Shown: positions 1-5,924 of the stretch, piece after piece
How positions within the stretch are numbered: position 1 is the first letter of the stretch
Layout: each line of letters starts with the position of its first letter
Source: Bacteroidota bacterium
GTDB lineage: Bacteria; Bacteroidota; Bacteroidia; Chitinophagales; Chitinophagaceae
Direction: 5' to 3'
Length of the DNA: 5,961 nt
NCBI GenBank assembly: GCA_023429365.1
Contig: JAEYVW010000285.1
Location: forward strand, 1 to 5,961
Position numbers and translations under genes: made by a program
Notes under the pieces: generated by a model
Databases searched by the model: none
What the model was told of the DNA's origin: nothing
What the model saw: the letters and a program-made list of their open reading frames with translations, nothing else

Positions 1-2
1 AA

Positions 3-2243
3 GCTGTTTGTCATAAGAGCAGGTACTTTTCCTGGGTGGTGGAACAATTTGAAAAGGCACCCGACCTGCTGGAATCGATCGATGTAGAACAGGTAAAAAA
101 TTATTCCGAGCAGTTGCAACTTATATATGGTACGGTTTCGCCCATTATCGAGGACGAAGAATCACATTTCTGGGCACTCGCACTGCCGCTGTCACCCGTT
201 ATTTTTTACAGCACCAACGCTTATTTCAACCTTGTTACAAATATTACTACCGGCAGTATCCACAAAAGCATTACAACCAAAAGCCCACAGGAGTTGAAAA
301 GCAACCAGCTTGAATTTATTTATTCGCTGGTGCTTGATAAGCTATACAATTTCTCTTATTTCTTTAGCCGCGACATTATTCATCCACTGGAGGACGAAAA
401 AACCGGGCTTACAAAATATTATAAACTGGGGTTAGACGCACGCTTTGTTGAGATACACGCTACGCAACCTTTACCCGAACTTAAACTGGAAGACCTGAAC
501 TTTGGCGCCAGTACACCGGAGGAATCGCTGCAGCTGCTCGAGCAAAAGTTACCGCTCGATATGTTCCGGTTCGAAGGGTTTTGCATAACCAATATCACCG
601 ACGTGACAGCAGAGCATGCGATTGAAAATATTAAAAACATCATTCTCACAGAATCCTTGTATGAAGATGAGAACCATTACGACAAGGTCATCGAGTCACT
701 TAAAGCGATGGTGGAACGAAATGATGTGGAGTTTGGCGTGATACCGGTGTTGCAGGTAAACAATAAACTTATTTTCAATGACACAGAATGCTCCAACAGT
801 AAATTGTTGAGTACAGCGAGGGAAACCGGGACAGGGGAGACCACATACCTCGACCTGGCCCACACCTATTTTAAAAACCCGAAGCAACTATTTTTCCGAA
901 ATGTTCTACAGGAAGATCATAGCAAACATCCGCACCTGAAGATGCTGGCAGAAAAAGGTATTGTATCCTATGCCCTGCTTCCGGTGTACTTTAATAATTC
1001 ACTGGCCGGCGCACTTGAAGTATTTACCGGGGAACCAGGAATACTTGATGAAGCATTGTTTTCAAAGCTGGAACCTGCGATACCCCTGATGGCCCAGCTT
1101 CTTAAGAATAATATCGATCAGTTTAACAACAATATCGACCAGGTGGTCAAGGATAAGTTTACAGCCGTGCAATCTTCTGTGCAATGGAAATTCAACGAAG
1201 CCGCCTGGCATTATATTCGTGACGGCCATGTACAGGACAGGCAAAGGGAAATAGAAGATATCATCTTTGAAAAAGTTTACCCGCTGTATGGATCGATTGA
1301 TATCCGGAATTCCACCGTTGAAAGAAATGCTTCGACCCGCGCTGACCTGTCGGTACAGTTCAATATCCTCCTGGATGTGCTGAACCGGCTCAAGGAAGCA
1401 TCCGGCTTTGGCCTGCTGGATGAAAAAATATTCCTCGCGCGCAAATGGCGCGACCGGATCAACGATCCATCGGGCATCAAACATGAAGTAAGGCTGAATG
1501 ATTTTCTGGACAATAATATTTACCCCTTCCTGCAAAAATTTAAAGAGGGCAATCCCCAACTTGCACGCGTTATCAATGAGTACCTGCAGGCCATCGACCC
1601 CGAAAAAGGAAGTGCCACAGCTAATCGCAGGCTGCTCGAGAAATCAATGAACACTGTAATCTCATCTGTCAATAAATATATGGACATGATGAAAGATGAG
1701 ATTCAGCAGGCTTATCCCAGTTATTTTGAAAAATTCAGGACTGATGGGGTGGAATATGATATTTATATTGGCCAGTCGATCGCGCCCGACAAGCCTTTCA
1801 GCGATATTTACTTAAAAAATTTAAGGCTGTTGCAGCTCACGTCCATGGCAGCGATAGCCAGGTATTCCAATGCGTTATTGCCCCAGCTTGCAAAGCCCGT
1901 GGAAACAACCCAGCTCATCTTTATCCATTCTCAACCCATAGACATAAAATTCCGCAAGGATGAAAAAAGATTTGATGTGGAAGGGACATACAATATCAGG
2001 TACCATATCGTGAAAAAGCGGATCGACAAAGTGTTACTCAAAAACAAGAAAGAACGGTTGACACAGCCCGGCAAGATCGCGCTCGTTTATTTTAGCCAGA
2101 AAGAAGCCGACGAATATATCGGCTATATCCGCTACCTGCAGGATCAGCATATTTTAAACGATGATATGGAAGAATTGGATCTTGAGGAACTGCAGGGTGT
2201 ATCAGGTCTTAAGGCACTGAGAGTGGGTATCGCTATCGATTAG
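3..2243 (+). CDS. GAF-like domain protein, N-terminus missing (partial at left edge)
   Basis: The frame has no stop between the left edge and the TAG at 2241-2243. The first possible start inside the window is a GTG at 36, but the codons before it (…SRYFSWV) read smoothly into VEQFEKAPDLLES, so I infer the true start lies upstream. Residues are numbered from the GTG (735 aa). Residues 1-200 are a mixed helical region with no domain I can name. About 230-360 resembles a GAF sensory domain, best seen in its last part: KGIVSYALLPVYFNNSLAGA followed by a terminal helix. Residues 360-560 are mostly helical, with a distinctive YPLYGSIDIRNS stretch near 416 that I believe recurs in related Bacteroidota proteins. 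The C-terminal 150 residues are charged mixed alpha/beta. No signal peptide, membrane span, histidine kinase, GGDEF or DNA-binding output is visible, so it is probably cytoplasmic. Ligand and role are unknown. It is convergent with the AsmA-like gene, with 3 bp between the stops. Confidence 0.85.
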   Translation, partial: AVCHKSRYFSWVVEQFEKAPDLLESIDVEQVKNYSEQLQLIYGTVSPIIEDEESHFWALALPLSPVIFYSTNAYFNLVTNITTGSIHKSITTKSPQELKSNQLEFIYSLVLDKLYNFSYFFSRDIIHPLEDEKTGLTKYYKLGLDARFVEIHATQPLPELKLEDLNFGASTPEESLQLLEQKLPLDMFRFEGFCITNITDVTAEHAIENIKNIILTESLYEDENHYDKVIESLKAMVERNDVEFGVIPVLQVNNKLIFNDTECSNSKLLSTARETGTGETTYLDLAHTYFKNPKQLFFRNVLQEDHSKHPHLKMLAEKGIVSYALLPVYFNNSLAGALEVFTGEPGILDEALFSKLEPAIPLMAQLLKNNIDQFNNNIDQVVKDKFTAVQSSVQWKFNEAAWHYIRDGHVQDRQREIEDIIFEKVYPLYGSIDIRNSTVERNASTRADLSVQFNILLDVLNRLKEASGFGLLDEKIFLARKWRDRINDPSGIKHEVRLNDFLDNNIYPFLQKFKEGNPQLARVINEYLQAIDPEKGSATANRRLLEKSMNTVISSVNKYMDMMKDEIQQAYPSYFEKFRTDGVEYDIYIGQSIAPDKPFSDIYLKNLRLLQLTSMAAIARYSNALLPQLAKPVETTQLIFIHSQPIDIKFRKDEKRFDVEGTYNIRYHIVKKRIDKVLLKNKKERLTQPGKIALVYFSQKEADEYIGYIRYLQDQHILNDDMEELDLEELQGVSGLKALRVGIAID

Positions 2244-2264
2244 TTCTTATTTTTTGATACCCAC
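2223..2264. terminator. Inverted repeat spanning two convergent stop codons (possible bidirectional terminator)
   Basis: GTGGGTATC at 2223-2231 and GATACCCAC at 2256-2264 form a perfect 9-bp inverted repeat with a 24-nt loop. The loop holds both stop codons (TAG at 2241, and the minus-strand TAA at 2247-2249) and a T-rich run. There is no U-tract after the stem on either strand, so this is not a textbook intrinsic terminator. It is the only structure I see that could separate the two convergent transcripts. Each arm is coding sequence (Val-Gly-Ile) for its own gene. Confidence 0.35.
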
Positions 2265-3941
2265 AGTTTCCTTGACTCCTTTAAATATCGTTTTCCAAAC
2301 CAGGTGAAAGATCGATCGATTGCTGTCCCGGTCAAAATGAACGTTCGGGGTGCGCGGTGGATCTCCTTCCCTGGCGGGATTATCATTTTTTACAACAAGA
2401 TTGGCCACAAAACTGGCAAGCGTTTTTTTATCCAGTTCTTTTTCACCTTCTTTCTTTTCGAGGAGTGCTATCTTTAAATCCTTGTAAAGCATTCTAACTG
2501 TGCCGTCAGCCCCATGATCATTCCCTTCCAGGTTAAAGGAAAGACTTTTGATTTTCCCCTTCTCCATTTTGGCCGGGCCCATGGGCTCGGTTATGCGGCT
2601 CAGATCCTCCACTGCCACGCTTCCCATATTTCCTTTGATGTCAAACCGTCCTTTAGGATGCTGCAGGTAAAATTTCCAGTCAACTTCAAAAGGAGCCGTG
2701 TTAAGGAATTTTGTTTTGATCGCTGCCGCCATCACATTATTAGATTTGATGGCTTCTTTATCATTGGTGATATTAGAGACAGTGGCGTAGACCTGGTGAA
2801 ACTGTACTTTACCAGCCTGCCCGGTGATGGCGCTCCTTTCTTTATACTCTAAAAATGCGTTGGAAAGAATAAGCGTTTTGGCATTTACCGTGAGTGGTAA
2901 TTTATCGAGCAACTGGTGTGGATACCTGCCTACACGGTTTTGCTTGTCGCGGGTAATGGAAAGATCGCGGTATATCTTAAAATTGGCTGCGCCAATCAGA
3001 ATACTGTCGGCGAAGATGTTCTCATTAAAAAGCTGGGGTATATCCAGGTTCTTTAGACGCATATTATTAATGGTAAAGTCGAAGCGATCGTCCTGGTAGG
3101 GCAGGCTTTTTACAAAGGCGTTTTCTTCAAGCAGCGGGATGATACGGATCCTCTTCGCGGAACCGGTTTGAGTGATGGAACTGAGACTAAGGCTGTCGAA
3201 GACATAATTATAAGGCCGGTCCTCCGAGGGAAAACTGATCTTTTCGCAGGCCAGCGAAACATGTTTCGCAAACAAAATCCTTCCTGGCTCAGCACCCGTT
3301 TCTTCATCGAGTGCAAGGTCAAACAGATGCACGGATGTATTTTTGAATTCAACATTCTTTTTACCGCTTTTCAAATTGCTGGTGGTGATCTCCGCGCCAT
3401 TTATTTCGAGGGTATCGATTTTTATCATGTTAAGATTTCCCAGCAACTGCCGGTATACTTCATTCGGAGGCAGGTATCGTGCGGAATCTTTACCCGCATT
3501 GGTATAGATGATCTGTATTTCCGGATCGGTGATGACGAGTTTTTTGCCAACAATTTCCTTGCTCAGCAGGGCACGTGGCGTTTGCACACCCCAAACGGTG
3601 ATGCGGGGAATATTCAATTTGACAAGGGTAGGGGGCGCATCATTTTTATCGTTCAATGAGGCATACCGCAGACTATCGTAGACAAGGACGATATTGGTCA
3701 ACGAAAGATTACCGGCCACTTCATCCAGTTTGAGACTGTCGTAGCTTAGGTTATAAAGTCCGTTGCTTTTATTCCTCACCATGCTTTCGATCTCACCGCG
3801 TATGATCTTCTTCCTGAACAGGCTCCAGTAAATGATTCCTCCGCCGATCGCCAGCACGATAGCCAGCAGGATGCTGAAGACAATGATCCGTCCCTTAGGC
3901 GTGGAGGTAGCGTGTTTAAACTTCTTTTTGATGGTTCGCAT
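2247..3941 (-). CDS. AsmA-like membrane-anchored protein
   Basis: The 564-aa protein starts at an ATG (complement of 3939-3941) and ends with TAA. A basic N-terminus (MRTIKKKFKH) precedes one hydrophobic segment at about residues 19-42, so I read it as an uncleaved anchor with the rest in the periplasm. From about 60 onward there are alternating short beta-strand motifs such as LSYDSLKLDEVAGNLSLTNI, IKIDTLEINGAEIT and AKTLILSNAFLEY. This pattern is typical of AsmA/TamB/DUF748-like beta-groove proteins, which are thought to act in envelope lipid or outer-membrane homeostasis. The C-terminal section, from GTVRMLYKDLKIALL (about 480) through LASFVANLVVKNDNP to FHLVWKTIFKGVKETVG, matches a tail I associate with Bacteroidota AsmA-like hypotheticals. 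It is divergent from the AI-2E-family gene (53-bp gap), and no Shine-Dalgarno is visible. The family call rests on repeat pattern and tail; the substrate is unknown. Confidence 0.8.
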   Translation of the reverse strand: MRTIKKKFKHATSTPKGRIIVFSILLAIVLAIGGGIIYWSLFRKKIIRGEIESMVRNKSNGLYNLSYDSLKLDEVAGNLSLTNIVLVYDSLRYASLNDKNDAPPTLVKLNIPRITVWGVQTPRALLSKEIVGKKLVITDPEIQIIYTNAGKDSARYLPPNEVYRQLLGNLNMIKIDTLEINGAEITTSNLKSGKKNVEFKNTSVHLFDLALDEETGAEPGRILFAKHVSLACEKISFPSEDRPYNYVFDSLSLSSITQTGSAKRIRIIPLLEENAFVKSLPYQDDRFDFTINNMRLKNLDIPQLFNENIFADSILIGAANFKIYRDLSITRDKQNRVGRYPHQLLDKLPLTVNAKTLILSNAFLEYKERSAITGQAGKVQFHQVYATVSNITNDKEAIKSNNVMAAAIKTKFLNTAPFEVDWKFYLQHPKGRFDIKGNMGSVAVEDLSRITEPMGPAKMEKGKIKSLSFNLEGNDHGADGTVRMLYKDLKIALLEKKEGEKELDKKTLASFVANLVVKNDNPAREGDPPRTPNVHFDRDSNRSIFHLVWKTIFKGVKETVGIKK

Positions 3942-3994
3942 GCAGTCTGGTAAAACAATTACTGTTCCACAAATTCTCTATCTTAGCATCCTCT
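3942..3994. promoter_or_regulatory. Shared divergent intergenic region (putative promoters)
   Basis: This 53-bp AT-rich spacer separates the divergent starts at 3941 (minus) and 3995 (plus), so it should contain or overlap both promoters. On the plus strand TATCTTAG (3979-3986) is one mismatch from the Bacteroidota -7 consensus TAnnTTTG, but I see no TTG -33 element at the right distance. Initiation from it would give an almost leaderless AI-2E-family mRNA. On the minus strand I find no convincing match. No Shine-Dalgarno precedes either start, as is usual in this phylum. Position supports regulation; the individual motif is weak. Confidence 0.3.
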
Positions 3995-5047
3995 ATGCCA
4001 ACCTTCAACATTCGGATAAAACAGGTATTACTTCTGTCCCTGATCCTTTTATTGGTGTTCCTGGTCATCAGAGAATTGGATATTTTCCTACCCGGTTTGC
4101 TTGGCGCACTTACCTTATACATCCTGAGCAGGTCCAACTATTTCCAGCTCGTCTACAATCGCAAATGGAAGAAGGGCTGGGCCGCAGGGCTTTTCATTTT
4201 GTACTATCTTTTTTTGATCGGCCTGCCGGTTTTCCTGGCCATTACACTGATAAGCCCAAAAGTGAATGCCTTTCTTGAAAACCCGGATGCGATGTTGGAG
4301 TCGGCAAAAGGTTCCATCGCGACCATTCAGCAAAGACTGGGTTTTACGTTCCTGTCGGAAGCCAGCCTGTCAAATTTTTTGGGCAGGCTCTCTGCTTTTA
4401 TACCCACACTACTCAATAGCACGGCCAACCTGATCTCAAACCTGGCCATCATGCTGTTTGTATTGTATTATATGCTGGTAAATGGAAGTGAGATCGAGCG
4501 GGTGATGAACAGGCTGATCCCGCTGCGCCAGGAAAACATTAATATGCTGGCCTCGGAGACCAAAAGGATCGTCAAGGCAAACGCCCTGGGTATACCGTTG
4601 ATCTCGATCATACAGGGTCTCACGGCTACACTTGGCTATTTTATTTTTGGGGTGAGTGAATGGGGACTCTGGGGTTTTCTTACCGGTGTGTTTGCATTCT
4701 TCCCCGTGGTGGGTACCATGGTGGTCTGGGTGCCACTGGTGGTTTACACCTATGCGATAGGTGATACCTGGCAGGCAACCGGTTTGTTGTTGTACAGTGT
4801 GGTGGTGACCGGCAATGTCGACTATTTGTCCAGGATCACGCTCCTAAAGAAAATGGGCGATGTTCACCCCGTGATCACGATCCTGGGCGTGTTGGTAGGT
4901 CTCGGCCTATTTGGTTTTATCGGGCTTGTATTCGGCCCATTACTTGTCAGTTATATCATCGTACTGTTTAAGATCTACATGAACGAGTTCATCGAAAATG
5001 GGGAAACCATGCCCGAAACGCCAACGGTGGAGGAGAATAAGAAATAA
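3995..5047 (+). CDS. AI-2E family transporter (PerM/UPF0118-like)
   Basis: The 350-aa polytopic inner-membrane protein has the length and layout of the AI-2E/PerM family (Pfam AI-2E_transport, formerly DUF20). Hydrophobic spans lie at about 10-25, 30-46, 62-88, 142-162, 195-220, 222-250, 258-275 and 290-325. A hydrophilic region at about 90-140 (ISPKVNAFLENPDAMLES…) sits where the family has its extra-membrane domain. Family signatures are visible: FFPVVGTMVVWVPLVVY (about 235-251), GNVDYLSRITLLKKMGDVHP (273-292) and GLGLFGFIGLVFGPLL (302-317), corresponding to the usual P-V-V-G, D-N-x-x-R-P-like and G-x-x-G-P motifs. In this protein the family's Asn-Leu/Ile-Arg-Pro-like element reads VDYLSRITL. 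Members have been linked to autoinducer-2 export or to Na+/H+ antiport, so the substrate cannot be assigned here. The tail is acidic and soluble. The start is the first ATG after the spacer. The gene ends 13 bp before the palindromic array. Confidence 0.92.
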   Translation: MPTFNIRIKQVLLLSLILLLVFLVIRELDIFLPGLLGALTLYILSRSNYFQLVYNRKWKKGWAAGLFILYYLFLIGLPVFLAITLISPKVNAFLENPDAMLESAKGSIATIQQRLGFTFLSEASLSNFLGRLSAFIPTLLNSTANLISNLAIMLFVLYYMLVNGSEIERVMNRLIPLRQENINMLASETKRIVKANALGIPLISIIQGLTATLGYFIFGVSEWGLWGFLTGVFAFFPVVGTMVVWVPLVVYTYAIGDTWQATGLLLYSVVVTGNVDYLSRITLLKKMGDVHPVITILGVLVGLGLFGFIGLVFGPLLVSYIIVLFKIYMNEFIENGETMPETPTVEENKK

Positions 5048-5068
5048 AGATTGAATCCAGCGTCAGAC

Positions 5069-5159
5069 GTCAGACGCATTTACCGATCTCGTTCCCGAGT
5101 GTCAGACGAGGGCGTCAGACGCATTTACCAGTCGGGTCTACCAGGCGTCAGACGAGGAA
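5069..5159 (+). repeat. 91-bp higher-order repeat, copy 1 (modules A+B)
   Basis: Module A (5069-5113, 45 bp) carries the insert GATCTCGTTCCCGAG. Module B (5114-5159, 46 bp) carries AGTCGGGTCTACCAGGC. Both begin with GTCAGACGCATTTACC. Module A's insert contains a small hairpin, CTCG-TTCC-CGAG. CCCGA of module A can pair with TCGGG of module B around the GACG-AGGG-CGTC mini-hairpin. Confidence 0.88.
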
Positions 5160-5250
5160 GTCAGACGCATTTACCGATCTCGTTCCCGAGCGTCAGACGA
5201 GGGCGTCAGACGCATTTCCCAATCGGGTCTACCAGGCGTCTGACGTCCCC
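5160..5250 (+). repeat. 91-bp higher-order repeat, copy 2 (modules A+B, inverted end)
   Basis: This copy aligns with 5069-5159 without gaps. Over the first 80 bases only three substitutions are seen: 5100 T to 5191 C, 5127 A to 5218 C, and 5131 G to 5222 A. The last stretch differs because the terminal core is inverted (GTCTGACG instead of GTCAGACG) and its linker changes from AGGA to TCCC. The near identity points to tandem duplication of a 91-bp A+B unit. Confidence 0.88.
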
Positions 5251-5259
5251 GTCTGACGT

Positions 5260-5658
5260 TTAATGATTCACGACTTCCTTTATATGAAATACCCTATCAC
5301 CAGAAGGCATTTCCCAACACACTCTCTGACCTTTTTTATATCCCATCAGCGCAATACCCATCGGTGCAAAGACTGACAGCTTTTGCCTGCGTAGGTTCGC
5401 TTCGTCGGGCAATACCAGTTTAAACCGGGATTGCCGTCCTGTTGTTTCTTCGTAAACCTCAACGATGGAATTTAGACGTACTACTTCAGCGGGAATCTTT
5501 TCATCCGACTGATGTATTTCCGCCGATTTCAGTTCTTCATATAACTGCTCGGCGCTTTTGTTATCGGCCGACATAGGGTTGAGATGGGTAAAGACAAATT
5601 TTACCAATAGCTCGTAGTCTGATTTTTTTAAGATCAGTTTATGGTCAACTGCCTGCAT
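5260..5658 (-). CDS. Rnk-like GreA/GreB C-terminal domain protein
   Basis: The 132-aa protein starts at ATG (complement of 5656-5658) and ends with TAA at 5260-5262. Residues 1-53 are a short, mostly helical, charged N-terminus. Residues about 55-130 form a GreA/GreB C-terminal (FKBP-like) domain: IPAEVVRLNSIVEVYEE, FKLVLPDEAN, KLSVFAPMGIALMGYKKGQR and WEMPSGDRVFHIKEV. These align well with E. coli Rnk (about 136 aa: the V-V-x-x-N-S, L-S-V-x-A-P-x-G-x-A-L-x-G and W-E-x-P-x-G positions). Rnk and related factors bind RNA polymerase near the secondary channel. The N-terminus is too short for the full GreA/GreB coiled coil, so transcript-cleavage stimulation is not expected. Related small proteins are common in Bacteroidota. 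Its stop lies 1 bp from the palindromic array. Upstream, a hairpin (5673-5696) lies in its likely leader. No Shine-Dalgarno is seen. I leave the symbol empty because orthology to rnk is not proven. Confidence 0.87.
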   Translation of the reverse strand: MQAVDHKLILKKSDYELLVKFVFTHLNPMSADNKSAEQLYEELKSAEIHQSDEKIPAEVVRLNSIVEVYEETTGRQSRFKLVLPDEANLRRQKLSVFAPMGIALMGYKKGQRVCWEMPSGDRVFHIKEVVNH

Positions 5659-5672
5659 GATTATGAGTTTAT

Positions 5673-5696
5673 ATGCCTGCGGCTGCCAGCAGGCAT
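5673..5696. promoter_or_regulatory. Perfect 8-bp hairpin between divergent starts
   Basis: ATGCCTGC (5673-5680) and GCAGGCAT (5689-5696) form a perfect 8-bp GC-rich stem with an 8-nt loop (GGCTGCCA). It lies 14 bp upstream of the Rnk-like start on the minus strand, so it would be in that gene's leader. Read on the plus strand, the last two stem bases are the A and T of the first ATG (5695) of the small ORF. There is no U-tract, so it is not an intrinsic terminator. It could be an operator, a translational control hairpin or a scattered GCCTGC/GCAGGC-type intergenic palindrome. Confidence 0.5.
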
Positions 5697-5888
5697 GATG
5701 AAAAAATGGGATACCGGCTATTTCCCCGGCGATCCGGATCAGGATGCCACCGGGGCGGTTTTACAAAAGGCTTTCAGGTTGGAGGAGAAAAAGAGCCTGT
5801 TGATATATATGTAGTGATCGATTTTCAAAGCAACCAAATTTACGTTCATTTCCCGAACCGGGCAAATGCAGGCCCATGGCCCATATGA
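5695..5888 (+). pseudogene. Small ORF split across two frames (frameshifted or slippage gene)
   Basis: From ATG 5695 (a second ATG follows at 5698) the frame encodes MMKKWDTGYFPGDPDQDATG and on to LQKAFRLEEKKSLLIYM, 39 aa, stopping at TAG 5812-5814. From about 5793 the -1 frame reads EPVDIYVVIDFQSNQIYVHF and ends PWPI with TGA at 5886-5888. Both parts look protein-like, while the -1 frame before that point is arginine/glycine-rich and looks like a shadow. The frames meet at a run of five A (5788-5792) in GAGAAAAAG. A sixth A, or -1 slippage there, would give a single protein of about 64 aa with a charged helix followed by two beta-strand-like segments. I recognise no family. The alternatives are a decayed gene, a homopolymer sequencing error, a real 39-aa protein, or programmed frameshifting. 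The terminator follows 3 bp after the distal stop. Confidence 0.4.
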
Positions 5889-5891
5889 CAC

Positions 5892-5924
5892 AAAAAAAAC
5901 TCCATCCCGTATGGAATGGAGTTT
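5892..5924 (-). terminator. Intrinsic terminator for minus-strand transcription, possibly bidirectional
   Basis: AAACTCCAT (5897-5905) pairs with ATGGAGTTT (5916-5924), a 9-bp perfect stem. Two more C-G pairs can form inside (CC 5906-5907 with GG 5913-5914) if A5915 is bulged, leaving a CGTAT loop. On the minus strand the stem runs directly into eight Ts (complement of A 5892-5899), the classic intrinsic terminator form. This implies a minus-strand transcript entering from beyond the right edge. On the plus strand the stem is followed by TAGTATAATTATTTAT, a weaker U-rich tail, so it may also end transcription of the small ORF. Confidence 0.75.

Larger units (their letters stand above)
5061..5258. 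repeat. Palindromic CGTC(A/T)GACG repeat array in a convergent intergenic gap
   Basis: The 212-bp gap between the AI-2E-family and Rnk-like stop codons is almost wholly this array. GTCAGACG occurs in direct orientation at 5062, 5069, 5101, 5114, 5147, 5160, 5192 and 5205, and the inverse CGTCTGAC at 5237 and 5250. With flanking bases the core is CGTCAGACG, an odd palindrome (CGTC-N-GACG). Core spacing runs 7, 32, 13, 33, 13, 32, 13, then 32 and 13 to the inverted pair. Paired cores are separated by AGGG or AGGA, giving GACG-AGGG-CGTC mini-hairpins. Long gaps start with CATTTACC (CATTTCCC in the last unit) and then carry one of two alternating inserts. The array ends 1 bp before the Rnk-like stop, so it would lie in the 3' UTR of both flanking genes. 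It could be a REP/BIME-like element, a protein-binding array or a transcription barrier. No U-tract terminator is visible in the gap. Confidence 0.9.

Noticed and set aside
1062..1559. A 165-codon minus-strand open frame inside the GAF-like gene
   Set aside because: It lies wholly within a well-supported plus-strand coding sequence, and its translation shows no recognisable domain. I treat it as a shadow.
3168..3659. A 163-codon plus-strand open frame inside the AsmA-like gene
   Set aside because: It is antisense to a convincing 564-aa protein, with no recognisable motif and no independent start context.
3832..4278. A 148-codon plus-strand frame crossing the divergent spacer
   Set aside because: It overlaps the N-termini of two well-supported genes and the spacer between them, and its translation is unlike either family.
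5101..5250. Array considered as a CRISPR (29-bp repeats with 16-17 bp spacers)
   Set aside because: The would-be spacers recur (AGTCGGG… and AATCGGG… are near copies, and the GATCTCGTT insert occurs twice), are too short, and no cas gene is present.
5051..5263. A 70-codon plus-strand open frame across the repeat array (arginine/serine-rich)
   Set aside because: It starts with TTG, its repeated V-R-R/Q-T-H segments simply translate the DNA repeats, and the 46-bp modules shift the frame between copies. It looks like an open frame created by the array, not a gene.
5673..5790. Plus-strand frame from ATG 5673 taken as a 71-aa gene start
   Set aside because: Its first 40 residues are Arg/Gly/Ser-rich and look like a shadow, and its ATG lies in the 5' arm of the hairpin. 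The frame from 5695 is more protein-like over the same bases; only the part after about 5793 looks real.
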